From: Phocoena phocoena | Lineage: Eukaryota; Chordata; Mammalia; Artiodactyla; Phocoenidae | Assembly (NCBI RefSeq): GCF_963924675.1 | Contig: NC_089224.1 | Coordinates: 43,629,158 to 43,693,157, forward strand | Reading direction: 5' to 3' | DNA: 64,000 nucleotides | In this document: positions 22,335-34,999 of the stretch, one piece after another | Layout: every line of letters starts with the position of its first letter | Position numbering within the stretch: position 1 is the first letter of the stretch | Program-made: the position numbers and the translations under genes | Notes under the pieces: model-generated | Told to the model about the DNA's origin: nothing | The model's input: the letters and a program-made list of their open reading frames with translations, nothing else | Database searches by the model: none

Positions 22335-25204
22335 TAATCTGAGTCCATGACAGTCAGTGTGTGCTTGAGCAGTAAGGGGTTTTCCCCTCTTCTATTTATA
22401 TTTTCAGTAATGTATTAAATTAGAAGCCTTTCTTTTGTAGCTGTTCCTGAAAGTAAGCTGTCAAAAAAAAAAAAAAGAGTTAACGTGGAAAAAAATATTT
22501 CAGTACCTCAGGAATTAATCTTTCCAACACTACCTATATTCTTTTTAACCTGGTGTGTTTTAAAGCAACACAGGAGAGAGAATTGCTCAGCAAATACCAA
22601 GCATTTTTTATGGGCAATTTCAAAAAATCCAAAGAAAAACACAAAGAAATGTATCTAAAGGGGTGAAAGTAGAGGCAAAAATCAGTGGTATGGAAATTAA
22701 TCAATAAATCACCCTTTAGAATGAATTCCATTTTCTCTGTATAGATTTGTATTAAAAACAAAAAAGGGAAAATAATCTGTTTCCTAAAAGTACACATAAA
22801 GTCCTACTCATCCTTGACTAATAGATTCCAAAGAATTCACATATACTCTTTGTTAATATAGAAAATTCCTAAATTAGTCTCTGCCTAAATTAACTAATGG
22901 GAATTGGAAATCTGGGGGTAGTGAGATTACACTCTGTACGAAATGCTCCTTCACAAACACCCTCCACACTTCAGGCCCATAAATTATTAATGTGCGTTAT
23001 GGTTGTTAGGGGCAATGTATGGAAATGTATCCAGATTCCAAAATCCCAAATAAAAGTAAATGGTTAAAAATGAAAGAGAGAGAAGGAAGGAGACCATTAT
23101 GTTGGTTTGGTGAGAGTTGACGCATCTCTACTACTCCATCGGCATTGATTTTAAAGATCTGAATGACATACAGATGGATGAATAATTCAGATTTCATTTA
23201 TTAGTCCACTGACCCTACACATGGCTTCATAAAAATGAAAATAATGTTATTCTCCCTCTTCATCCTCTGTAGAATAGAATATGCATATGTAACTGGGTAG
23301 AATGTTTTTGATGTCGTTTGCTCCAGCACATTGTATACACATATATTTGCATGTAATACATTTGGAAGGAATGTTGAGACAAACAATTTCAATAACATGT
23401 GCTCTCACCATAAAGGAGACCATTTTGCCTCCTACTGGCAGATGATTTAGGTCTGTGAAAAGACAATGCTGATTATCATGTAACAGCTGGTTACCTGGCA
23501 ACTAGAAACTAGACAGTGTAGCAATACAGTTCTATGTCCTTAATCTAGGATTGACACAAAGGGAATTGTCACCAATGCATCTGCAGGGTTATATCCTAGA
23601 AGATTACGAGTTTTCTCCCATGGACTGTTCTAAGAGTTTAAAGCCTTCACACTAAATTTTCTAGCTTGGGAAATAGAGTAGTTGGTGATGCTATTAACCA
23701 AAATAGAGATTCTAGGGAAAGAAACACAATTGTTCAGGGTAAGATAGACTGAGTAAGATCATTCTTTGAACAGGCTGAGTTTGAGATCTCTTTGGGGCAT
23801 CAGTGAGAAGACTATTAGGAAGTTGAAAAATTTTCTGTTATGGGGGCAAAAATATTAACTGTCTATATTGCTGAAACCATTCGTTTGAAAGTCACTTTAT
23901 ATAAAGTAATATTAGGTAATCTGTTATTTCCTTTTTCAGTGGGTACTGTCTCACTACCTTCTTTGGGTTAGCTCCACTTAGCCACTGTTCAGTAAGTATT
24001 TTCCAATAAATTATATAACAGTATTAAAATTGAAGTTTTGGTTATGACCCTCTGACAAGAGTTACTAGATATCAAAGGCATTTGTAATACAGAGTGTCCT
24101 GTAAGAGTTTCAAAATAGATGTGTGAAAAATATATGAGACTCTTAGTATAAGAGAATTCTTACCTCCATTATAGTTGTATAAAAGGGCCGAAACAAAAAT
24201 TGCCAAAGAATTGTGCATGATGCTGTTTTTCTTGAAAGGGTGCTACTCTGGTCTCCACTGACCTCCAGTGGGTGGAGGTATTGCCTTACAACATGGGTGG
24301 AGAGTTTAATATGTGTCTCCTACAGACCAATGAACTACTAATTAGGAGGCTGAATTAATGAGCTAGTGATAGCAGACTAGAAGACCAAGACTTATAAAAT
24401 AACTACACTCCCAGAACTTTCTGAAACAAAAGATCTATGAGTATTTCCTGTGGGCCAGACATGGCCTTTAAACCCAGCAGAAAAAAAACTGGTGGTGGGG
24501 CTTGTCACATCCTATCCACGGGACACTTAAAGGACAAAAATTGTTGTCAACAGAGGGGTGTTAAAGGTATCCCCAGATTCCCAAGGAATGAGGAAGGAAT
24601 AAACAAGACACTGAAGATGATTTTATCACCCTCAAAAGAGCATTGCAAGTGAGAATTCTCTCAAGATAAACAACGTGCCCGTGGGGTACACCTCATCTAA
24701 GAAGTGTCAAAACTAGATCACCACAACTATACCAGGCAAATAACTATGTCCCAGCTCTCTTTACCTCATTACCCTCTCAGCTTTCACTCCAAAGAAGCCA
24801 GAAATCTTGATTCATAAGATGGGTAAGGGGAAGTAGAACGGTGAGCTAAAGGAAAAATATTGACATCTTTCCGCTATAAAGGCTTCCCATTTGCAACAGG
24901 CCCAACATAGAAGAAAAGAGGAAAAGCCTCAACCTTCTATCACATTTGGGGTTATACTTTAACATGGGAGAGAACACTGTAATTAGGGAATTGGGAATTC
25001 TTTTCTGCAACTTAAAATTACTGCACACCTTCGTATTTCCTTAAAGTGAAGAGAGAAATCTTACTGTCTGCCCAAAGTTTCATTCAGGGTCAGGAGCAAA
25101 ACTAGTCCCAGTGAGCAGACATAAAGGAACTATGGAAGACCAGATAAGCTGCAGTGCTTGTGCAATGTCCTTGTTACCATGACAATCTCCTAACATGATC
25201 AGAA
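22335..25204. other. Unique-looking DNA, no gene recognised
   Basis: Nearly 2.9 kb with no repeat or coding feature I can support. Open frames are below 90 codons and lack bias. An A13 run lies near 22463 and a GA patch near 23070-23095. Confidence 0.45.
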
Positions 25205-25218
25205 GTCAGAGGACTCTT

Positions 25219-25420
25219 TTTTTCCTTTTTTTTTTTTTTTTTGCCATACGCAGGCCTCTCACTGTAGGGGCCTCTCCCGCTGTGGAGCGCAGGCTCAGCG
25301 GCCATGGCTCACGGGCCCAGCCGCTCCGCGGCATGTGGGATCTTCCCCGGACCAGGGCACGAACCCATGTCCCCTGCATCGGCAGGCGGACTCTCAACCA
25401 CTGCGCCACCAGGGAAGCCC
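25219..25420 (-). mobile_element. CHR-type SINE, short form with a small internal deletion
   Basis: Minus-strand copy ending at GGGAAGCCC with a T-rich tail at its left. Target duplication GTCAGAGGACTCTT at 25205-25218 and 25425-25438. Compared with the other short copies it lacks about 16 bp near 25290, where two GC(A/G)CAGGCTC copies are fused into one, suggesting a deletion between short direct repeats. Confidence 0.93.
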
Positions 25421-25439
25421 ATAGGTCAGAGGACTCTTG

Positions 25440-27875
25440 AGTGATCTGGTCTACTGCTCACCCCGTGCCATATCTTCTGCTCTAGCTTTCTTGATCTACC
25501 CAGCCTCTGCCCACATACAAATGATACAAGATGAGTATTTTGCAAGCATGCCCTTTCCTTTTTTTCCCAGTTCCTATTAAAAAAAAATTCTTTAGTGAAT
25601 TTAAATCTACTTCCCTGAACCGTCTATCATGTTGCCCTTATTCTGCCTTTTCTATTTACACACAATAAGGTAAGTGCCTCTTTCATCTGATTGCTCTTAG
25701 GGTTCTTGAAAATAGCCATCATTATACACTTTTTTTCCCAGCCTACTATTCTCCACACTAAACAATTCTAGTTTCCCCTGATCTTGTTCAGTTCTTTTCC
25801 CCACTTCCACAGACAAACGTCGACAGGTTAGGAAGCTTTCCATCTCTCCCCAAGAAAAATGAACAACACTTGTTCTGCAACTATGAGCTATAATGAACAT
25901 TTTCATAACATACTGATATACTTTATAAATTTAAGATTTTTGATAAAATGGTAGATCTCTGGAGTTAATAGTCAAACACTTGACTTCTTTATGAGAACAA
26001 ACTACCAGTCCTTCTATTCTCATATTCTGTGTGGGACTTCCTAAAGTAATGCTCTTGGCCTCTTGCCCTTCCCTTACTCATGCATCCCCAGAGGATGTGA
26101 GTTGCCAAGTTCACGAGTGATGACCATTGCTTCAGTTTTTATAACAATAATCTATTAATAGGTCATAAGCAGTGGGAATTAAGTCTCTTCCCTCTCTGTC
26201 CAATACCAAGAAAAAATAATGACTTGGAGAAAACAAAATTTTCCTAGGGATAAACTGTCCCAAGAAGTAGACTGACAATAAGGCAAGAATGAGGAATGGT
26301 TGGTGGGGAAGAAAGAGACTGGAAATAACATTTAATGGTCATTTTCTAAACCATATTCTCCAAACAGAATTAACTGTGATACTTCCATCAAATTTTATTA
26401 AATATTGGTGAAGAAAAAAATGGGCATAATTTATTAGCCCCTAAAATCTCAGCCTTTGGTCCTCTGATTTGGTGTTTAGGAAAAAAAAGATCATGAATTG
26501 TATTTGGAGAGTGCTTAAGGACTTACACTTCAGTAAACTTGGGCCACATGGGACTTTGACATTCGTTGGCCATCATAGCTAACTGTGGCTAGTACTTGTT
26601 TGCTGAAGTTAGTTTTAATGGGTTGGGGTGCTTAAAAATTCAAGATAATAAGGCATAATGTGTGGTCCTCAGCAACTCACCTTGAAATATACAGGTACCG
26701 TTTTTTATATAAGCAGCATAGTTGAGGCAGATTTAATTATATAGCAAAGAGAGTCTTTGTGTAGACAGGCTTTTTAAGAATTAGGAGAACAACTTTTTAC
26801 TACATCTTTTTCTCAGTGTGATTTGCAGATGAGAAGGCCAGGACTGCAAAGGCAGTTGAGTTCTACTAATGCCACAGAGTACTAATAAGGCTCTAGGTTC
26901 ACTGCTCGTGCCAGGCCTAGGTAGAGAACACCATATCCACTGTCCCAAAATCCCTCCTACAGAGACAAAGTAAAATAATAAACTGGCAAGAATGAATGTT
27001 ATAGCTTAATTTCTTTCATCTTTTAATGCAAAATCTCAAGACAATGTGATTTGGAATTTTAAAGGCTTGGACTCCAACTTCTAAGGGCTTAAACTTGCAA
27101 CTTACTATAAATTTTCCAGAGAGAAATTAAAGTTCAAAAAGTAAGAGTGAATTTATATTAAAATTTGGGGCACCTCTATAGTGTTGGCCTTGAATTATTA
27201 GTATAACTTAATGTCAAAAACTCATTTTAAAACTTATGTTGACCTATTCTGGACTACATGCCTGGGAATTTTGCAATGATAACTAAAGGGCAAGTGAATT
27301 TTCATTCCTGAGTATAGTGAAGTCATGATATGATTTAATCAATATGCTGTTCTAACCCATTTTTTGAGATTTACAGAGGCAAAATTCACACCAATAACCA
27401 GAAGTTCAAGGAGAATCCTTAGAAGAACAATTGTTAGTATTAGGGGAGACACCTCATGCAAATGGAAGCAGAACTTACACTGGCTTAATATTCCAGACAA
27501 ATGGGTTAAGAGAACCAAGAGCTAAGAATGTGGAAAATAGCTCAGAAGAGGACCACTTATCCCTCCCCGCCATTCCTCAGGTTTCCATGTGGAGTCAATT
27601 TACTGAAGCAACACTACTGACCACTTTCCAATGTCTTTCTTATCCTGTTACACCACAGGAGTAAGGTACCTGGCAGATGAAAGTTACCCATGGGTCCACA
27701 TTTCTCAGTTCCTAGGATTTAATCTACGAAAAGACCCAAATATTAATGATTTGGTCTTTTTCATTCCCTTTCTGCCTGTGACCATGAGAACGTGATACTG
27801 GATAAATGTATCTTTTCTGGAGAATCAAAACTTCTCTCAGATATGCTGTTTCTACAGCTAGAGGGAAAGTAGAAG
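25440..27875. other. Mostly unique-looking DNA, no gene recognised
   Basis: No coding signal; the longest frame is 77 codons (27431-27664). A weak reverse MIR trace (GATTTGCAGATGAGAAGGCC) lies at about 26815-26910. Confidence 0.4.
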
Positions 27876-27879
27876 GGAA

Positions 27880-29690
27880 TAAAGGATTAATTATAATATC
27901 ATCTGATCCTTTTGTCTAAGCCAAAATGAGGGCAAAATAAACAAGTAAAAAAATGAGAAACATGTCCTCACCAGACATGCAATAAGAGAAATGATAAAGT
28001 TAGTTCTTCAGGCAGAAGAAAAATAACCCTCAGCAGGAAGCATGTAAATTCAGGAAGAAATAACAAGCAATGGAAATGGGATAAATCAAAATATATCAAC
28101 TCAAAAAAAGTATCACAATATAGTTAATAAGTATAATTAAAACACCTGACAACACAAATTGTGGGCAGCAGGCGGTAAATGAAGGTGAAATGTGTCAAGG
28201 TCCTAAAATTATCAAGGAAGTGGGCAAAGTAATCATTTTTATTAGACTGCATTAAGCTAGGATGAATATTGAAATCCCCAAGTTAGCCAGTAAAATATTA
28301 GGAAAAAAACAAAACCAAAAATATTGCTAACAAATTAGTCAAGGAGAAAAACAGACTGATAAAAATATTTAAATACTAAAGAAGAAGGCAAGAAAAGACA
28401 AAAAGGAAACATAAACAGGTAGCCTAACTAGAGATAAGTACTAAGATTGTAGGAACAATAAACACACACGTAAGTAAATACTCAAGGACAAGTATATTAT
28501 TATTAGACTGGATAAAAATGTCGAACTTTATGACATGCTAGTTATAAGAAAACCACCTTAAATATACAAATTACAAAACATTGAAAATAAAAGGATATAC
28601 ATTAACCAATCATAAGATTGTATAGCTATAGTAATATCAAAAACAGATTTGAGGCAATAAATGAGATAAAGGAAGACATTTCTCAATGATAAAGAAGAAT
28701 GGTAGACCAGGAAGGTATCGTTTTCAATTGCATCAAATAAATCATATACATAGGAATAGATCCAACGATAGATTCAGAAGACCTCTTCAGTGAAAAATCT
28801 AAAATATTATGGGGAAGAAAATTTTGAATCTAAATAAATAAAGAAACATAGACTGGTCATGGAGTAGAAGGCTCAATATTATACAGATATCAATTCTCCC
28901 CAGATTAATTTGTAGATCCAATGCAATCCCAATCCCAATCCTGAAAGATTTTTTTTGAAGACACTGACAAGTTGATTCTAAAACTTACATGGAAAATAAA
29001 AGGCCAAGAATAGCCGACATGGTGCTGAAAAGAAAAAATCTGTAAGATTTATCCAAATATCAAGGCTTATCATAAAGTGATAGCCATTTAAATAGTATGC
29101 TGTTGCTAAATGCAGTTTTAAAAATACCAATGGAACAGAATAGAAAGATAAACAGACACCTGAGCTAGAAGAGACAGTATAAACACATATCCACATAAAT
29201 ATGGTACTCTTGTCTATAACATAGGTGATGCTACAGTGCAGTGGAGAGAAGATGGTTTTTTAGTAAATCATCTGGGTCAGTATATATTGAAAACTAAATT
29301 TACTCTCACACTATACACAACTATCAATTCCAGGTGGATCATAAACCTAACTGTAAAACATAAAACAATAAAGATTTTAGAAAAATACTTTCAAGAACTT
29401 GCATATGCTCAAGTTACTTAATAAGGACACAAAGCACTAACTGTGAAGAAAAATGATAAACTGGACTATATTAAAAATTTGAAGATTTAATGAGACACCT
29501 TTAAGAGACTTAAAATCATGCTACAAAGTAGGAGAGAGTATTTGTAAGACATATACCAACAAAAGATTAATATAAAAATATACAGAATTCCTATAAATCA
29601 GTTAAGGCAATGGCAGAAATGTGCAAAAGACTTCACAAAAGAATATCTCTAAATGGCAATAAGCATACAGTATAGTGCTACGTATGATTA
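27880..29690 (+). repeat. Old L1 (L1M-type) with ORF2 remnants
   Basis: Sense-strand L1 landmarks in order: GCAATAAGAGAAATGATAAA, GTTAGTTCTTCAGGCAGAAG, AGACTGGATAAAAATG, TCCAATGCAATCCCAATCCC, AACTTACATGGAAAATAAAA, CCAATGGAACAGAATAGAAA and CAGGTGGATCATAAACC. Heavily mutated, with deletions and stops in all frames, so older than the CHR SINEs. Confidence 0.7.
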
Positions 29691-29734
29691 TTTATAAGGG
29701 AAAATAAAAATAACCATGAAACACTCAAATATTC

Positions 29735-29943
29735 ATAGCCAACTGATTTTTAACAAGTGTGCCAGGACAATTCACTGGGAAAGAATGGTCCGTTGAATAA
29801 ATGGGCTGAAACAACTGGATATCCACAGGCAAAAGAATGAAGTTGGAACCCTACTTCACACTGTATACAAAAATTAGCTCAAAATGGATCAAAGATCTAA
29901 ATGGAAGAGCTAAAACTATAAAATTCTTAGATTAAAAACACAT
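29735..29943 (+). repeat. L1 ORF2 C-terminal fragment
   Basis: Contains CAACTGATTTTTAACAAGTG, AAATGGGCTGAAACAACTGG, TACTTCACACTGTATAC and CTCAAAATGGATCAAAGATC, a separate ORF2 piece that partly repeats the segment just upstream. It is therefore a second L1. Confidence 0.75.
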
Positions 29944-29947
29944 GTGC

Positions 29948-31318
29948 AGCTGGGGACTGATGAAGATGATGGAGTAGGAGGATGTGGAATTCACCTCCTT
30001 CCACAAACACATCAAAAATACATCTACATATGGAACATTTCTCACGGAAAACTATCTGGAAACTGAAAGAAAGACTCCTATACAACCAAGACTGTAAAGA
30101 AGATTGATATGGAATCAGATAGGAAGGGAAAAGAAGTGATCAGGTTGGGACCTGTGCTTCTGGGAGGGGACTGAGAGGAACAGGGAGATCTGCCCTGGGG
30201 TGTAAGCGGTGCAAGCCACACATTGGGCACCCCAGTTCTGGCATCCAACACAGGGAAGGCAAGCCCCCTTGGTTGCTTGGAGGGCTGCTGGGACTGACAG
30301 GAGGGCTGTGGGAAGCCTACGTGTGAAGAGTGTGTGAATGCTGCCTTGCTCCTGAGGCAAGGCAGAGAGGGTGGATTGAGGACGACTTCAGTGCCTGCCT
30401 GGTTTCCCACGACTGCCCTGGCACATGCCCAGTCTAAACTGAGCAAACGCTCCAGCCCCGCTTACTTCACCTCACAGGTCCTCACTGGAGTGAGAGCTTC
30501 CATGACTAGGGAGAGACCTTGGCCATGGGATGCAGGGGCGACTCGGACCCAGGGTGGCATCTGAGCACAGCAGGGACAGCCATTGCTGGTGCTTACACAG
30601 GTGGCACATCAGTGTTCGACCCAATATCTGATGCTGGTTGGACCTCCACAGCCTGCCCTGATACATACCAAGAGCCCATGCAGGCCTTGCCTGCCTGGCA
30701 GCACGAATCCACAACAGGATGGGGGTGGCAGTGGCTGGGGGAGTGATTGGCTGTGAGGGAAATGGAGACTCAGATGCAGGAGGGGCTGCCATTGCTGGTG
30801 CTTGCACAGGTGACACATTGGAAGCAACCCAGGCCTCTGTCTGTGGCTGGCCTGAGGCTGCCCACATCCTCTCATGAGCTGAGAACCTGCATGGCTCCCT
30901 CTTGCTCCAGTACTGCTCCCCTCTGGGTCTAGAGTGCTGGTGCTGGGAGAAGGAAGACCACACTTACAGGGAACAGACCCAGCTTGCCTGACCCTCAAAG
31001 CTACTGCTCCATCAACTTGGGATCTGACCCTGCCCCTGATAGGGAAGTGATGGCCACTGAGCAAAAGGGAGGCCCCATCTCACAGCTGGCTCTGGCCCTA
31101 GTTCCTCCATCTCCAGCCCCACCTTATACTAAGGTGAAGGCTAACAGCACACCCTGAGGAAAGACATGACTTCAGTTCACATCAAATCCAAATCTCCCAC
31201 CGAAAGCACTGGGTACACACAGACTGTATAGAGACACTCACACATAAGGAGTCACTCACCCTTCAAGTCTGCAGTAGGTAACTGTTTCACCTCAATTCCG
31301 AGAGAGAAAGTTAAGCAA
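29948..31318 (+). promoter_or_regulatory. L1 5' UTR (decayed internal promoter region)
   Basis: About 1.4 kb, clearly more GC-rich than its surroundings. It includes repeated ATTGCTGGTGCTTACACAGG-like blocks at about 30580 and 30790, which suggests an internal tandem unit of roughly 210 bp. Antisense frames of up to 163 codons (30963-30472) reflect composition, not genes. Confidence 0.75.
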
Positions 31319-32169
31319 CATGAAAAGACAGAGGGAACTGGTCTCAATTGAAAGAGGAAGAGAAAAATTCGGAAGAAATTAAAAATGAAACAGAAATAAA
31401 CAATTCACAAGATAAATAATTCCAAGCGTTAGTAATAAGAATGCTAACTGAATTAGGACAAAATAGATGAAAACAGTGCACATTTTAACAAGGAAACAGA
31501 AAACATCAAAAAGAATCAGAACTGAAGAATATAATAACTGAGATTAAAAAACACACTCGAAGGTATGAAGAAAGAATTCATGAGTGATCTTGAACACAAA
31601 ATAATGGAAATCACCCAATCAGAACAGCAAAAAGAAAAACAAAAAATGATAACAGTTTAAGAGACCTCTGGGATAATATCAAGAGTATCAACATTTGCAT
31701 TATAGGTGTCTCAGATGTAGAAGAGAGAGAGGACAGTTGAAAATGTATTTGATGAAATTATGGCTGAAAACTTCCCAAACCTGAAGAAGGTAACATATCC
31801 AGGTACAGGGAACACACAGGGTCCCAAACAAGATGAACCCAAACAGACCCATACCAAGACATATCATAATGAAAATGGCAAAAGTTAAAGTGAGAATACT
31901 AAAGGCAGCAAGAGAAAAACAGAGTCATAGACAAGGGAACCCCCATAAGGCTACTAGCTGATTTCTCTGCAGAAATTTGCAGGTCAGAAGGGAGTGGCAT
32001 GATATAGTCAAAGTGCTGAAAGGGAAAACCCTGCAATTTAGGATACTCTACCCAGCAAGATTATCATTTAGAATAAAAGGAGGGATAAAGAACCTCTCAC
32101 ACAAGAAAAACTAAGAGAGTTCATCAATACTAAACCTAACCTAAAGAAATGCTAAAGGGTCTTCTCTAA
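31319..32169 (+). pseudogene. L1 ORF1 (RNA-binding protein), broken
   Basis: The start gives MKRQRELVSIERGREKF, the usual ORF1 opening, then runs into a stop after about 20 codons because of a frameshift. The conserved stretch with GCAGAAATTTGCAGGTCAGA and GGAGTGGCATGATATAG (ACTCTACCCAGCAAGATTAT follows) is present. The frame ends at a TAA at 32167-32169. Confidence 0.75.
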
Positions 32170-32645
32170 GTGGAAAAGAAAAGGCTATGACAAGAAATAA
32201 TAATCTATAGGATAGGGAAAAAAAACCACTAAGAAAGACAAATATATAGCAAGGGCTGAGGATCAATCACTTAAATAAGCTAGTATGAAGATTAAAAGAC
32301 AAAAAATTTAAAAGCAACTGTAACTACAATAAACAGTAAAGGAATAAACACAAAGATGTAAGATATGACATCAAAAACACAAAATATGGAATGATGGGAG
32401 TAAGAAAAGTTAGCTATTTTAGAATGGATTTGAACTTAAATGACTATCAGTTTAAAACAAGTTGACATAGTTATACATCAATTATATGAATCACATGGTA
32501 GCTACAAATAAAAAATCGACAATAGACATACAAAAACTAAAAAGAAAGGAACACAAGCATACTACTAAAGAAAATCATCAAAGTACAAGGGAAGAAACAA
32601 AAAAGAAATGAACAGAAAAGAACTACAAACACAACTGGAAAACAA

Positions 32646-33855
32646 GTGGCAATAAGTACATACTTATCAAAAATTACTTTAAATGTCAATGGACTGAATG
32701 CTCCAATCAAAAGACATAGGGTGGCTGATTGGATAAACAAACAAGACCCTTCTATATGCTATCTACAAGAAACTCACTTCAGAGCAAAAGACACACAGGC
32801 TGAAAGTAAGGGGATGGAAAAAGATGTTTCATGCAAACAAAAATGAAAAGAAAGGAGGGGTAACAATATTCATATCAGACAAAATAGACTTTAAAACAAA
32901 AGCTATAACAAAAGACAAAGAAAGGCATTATATAATGATACAAGGATCAATACAAGAAGAGTATATTACACTCATTAATTTGCAACTAATACAGAAACTG
33001 TTAAATATATAAAGCCAATACTAACAGACATAAAAAGAGAAACTGACAATAATACAATGATAGTAAGGAACATTAACACCCCACTTACATCAATGAACAG
33101 ATCATCCAGGCAGGAAATCATTAAGGTAAAAGTGGTCTTAAATGACACAATAAACCAGTTAGACTTAACAGTTATCTACAGGACATTCCATCCAAAAGCA
33201 GCAGAATATACATTCTTTTCAAGTGCACATGGAACATTCTCCAGTTTAGATCACATGATAGGCTGCAAAACAAGTCTCAACAAATTTAAGAGAATATAAA
33301 TTATATCAAGCATTTTTCCTATCACAGTGGTATGAAATTAGAAATCAATTACAGAAACAAAAATAAGCACAAACACGTGGCAATTAAACAACATGCTACT
33401 AAAAGACCAGTAAGTCAATGAAGAAACCAGAAAATACCTTGAGACAAATAAAAATGGAAACACAACTTTCCAAAAACTATGGGGGGGCAGCAAAAATTGT
33501 TCTAAGACGGAAGTTTATAGTGATAGAGGTCTATGTCAGGAAACAATAAAAATAGCAAATAAACTACCTAACCTACCACCTAAAGGAATTAGAAAAAGAA
33601 GAACTAAACCCAAAGTCAGCAGAAAGAAGGAAATAATAAAGATCAGAGAATAAATAGAGACCAAAAAAAACAATAGAAAATATCAATGAAAACAAGAGCT
33701 CTTTTTTTGAAAAGATAAACAAAATTGATAAACCTTTAGCCAGGCTCATCAAGACAAAAAGAGAGGGGACCCAAATCAACAGGAAGAAATGAAAAGTAGA
33801 AATAACAACCAATACTACAGAAATACAAAAATCATAAGAGAATACTATGGCTAAG
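32646..33855 (+). pseudogene. L1 ORF2 endonuclease region, broken
   Basis: The apurinic-type endonuclease of L1 nicks target DNA. The normal ATG is GTG here (32646), giving an opening with ITLNVNGLNAPIKRHRVADW and a LQETHF motif, so the Asn and Glu metal/DNA contact residues are visible. At 33060-33080 the usual GDFNTPL reads RNINTPL, so a catalytic Asp is now Asn (codon 33069-33071). Several frameshifts follow. The frame is lost before the RT core. Confidence 0.8.
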
Positions 33856-33959
33856 GAAAAACACTCCTGGATCTTAGCTTTCCCTGTCAGGATTGTGTGC
33901 ACTCTGTAACATCTTTGGTCATGGTAATCCAGTTTTCCTAGTAACTTTACTAATGCTAC

Positions 33960-34255
33960 ACGCTAAGTGAAAGAAGCCAGACACAAATAGCCATAAAATG
34001 TGTGATTCCATTTGCACAAAATGTCTAGTATAGGCAAGTCCACAAAGACAGAATGTAGACTAGTGTTTCCAGAGCCTGGGGGTAGAGAGAAATGGGAGTA
34101 GAGTTATAGGGTATCCTTTGGGGGTGATGAAAATGTCTGGAATCAGATAATAATGATTGTTGCACAGCAATGTGAATATTCTAAGAATCACTGAATTGTA
34201 CATTTTATAAGGGTAAATTTCATGGTATTTTAATTATATCTCAATTTAAAAAATA
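33960..34255 (+). repeat. L1M 3' end
   Basis: AAGCCAGACACAAATAGCC, TGTGATTCCATTTGCACAAA, TTGTTGCACAGCAATGTGAA, CACTGAATTGTACATTTTAT and TTATATCTCAATTTAAAAAA form the classic end of an old L1, including the terminal A-rich stretch. Confidence 0.8.
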
Positions 34256-34274
34256 TAAAATAAAACCACAATCA

Positions 34275-34995
34275 AGGCCACAACACACCCATCAGAGTAA
34301 CTGAAATTAAAAGGACTGACTACTGAAGTTGCTCAAAATGTGTTAACAGCTGAACCTCTCACACACTTCTGGTTGAAGTGTAAATGTAACAATCATGTTG
34401 AAAACTCTTAAGCTGCATCAACTAAAGCTGAAAAAATGCATACCCTATGACCCTGCAATTCTGTCAGCATAAATGGTACAGAACTATGGAAGTATGTTCA
34501 CACAACACACAATATATGTTGCAAGGATGCCCATATCAGCACTACTCATAATATCCCCAAACTGGAGAAAAGGCAAATGTCTACCAGCAGCAGAATGGAT
34601 TTAAAATATTTTATGGCAATGTTCATGCACTGAAGCACTGTAGACAGCAACGAGGATGAGCAAACTACTGTTACATGCAACAACATGGATGAATCTCACA
34701 AACATACTGCTGAGAAAAATAAGCCATGCATAAAACTGACTATATGATTCCATGCATATAAATCTGAGAAATAGGCAAGACTTGCTTAAGGTGTTAGAAA
34801 TCAGGATACCTCTTAGGGGCATATGGTAATAAGAAAAGTGCAACATGAGAGGCCTTCTGAAGTTTTGGCAATGTTCTCTTTTTTGATCTGGGCGCTGGCT
34901 ACAGGGATCAGTTAATTTTATGAAAATTGTTAAGGTAGATATTTATGTGTGGGGCACTCATCTTTATGTATATTATACTTCAGTTTACAAAGTTC
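34275..34995 (+). repeat. Second L1M ORF2 tail and 3' UTR
   Basis: Begins within ORF2 (ATACCCTATGACCCTGCAAT, CCAAACTGGAGAAAAGGC, CAACAACATGGATGAATCTC) and passes the end of the frame into a 3' UTR with TGTTCTCTTTTTTGATCTGG and GTATATTATACTTCAG. A separate, similarly old L1. Confidence 0.75.
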
Positions 34996-34999
34996 AGGT

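Larger units (their letters stand above)
29948..33855 (+). mobile_element. L1 LINE with 5' UTR, ORF1 and endonuclease region, missing its 3' half
   Basis: Begins with the L1 leader GATGGAGTAGGAGGATGTGG, then CCACAAACACATCAAAAATA. Next come a GC-rich 5' UTR, ORF1 (31319-32169), the spacer, and ORF2 from 32646. It stops near 33855 (CATAAGAGAATACTATG), before the reverse-transcriptase core. There is no 3' UTR or A-tail. That is the reverse of the usual 5' truncation, so a later deletion or rearrangement is likely. Confidence 0.8.

Noticed and set aside
21877..22350. 157-codon frame
   Set aside because: The second half is MIR sequence and the first half shows no coding signal.
30472..31064. Antisense frames of 151-163 codons rich in Pro, Ser and Gln
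   Set aside because: They lie in the GC-rich L1 5' UTR and reflect base composition.
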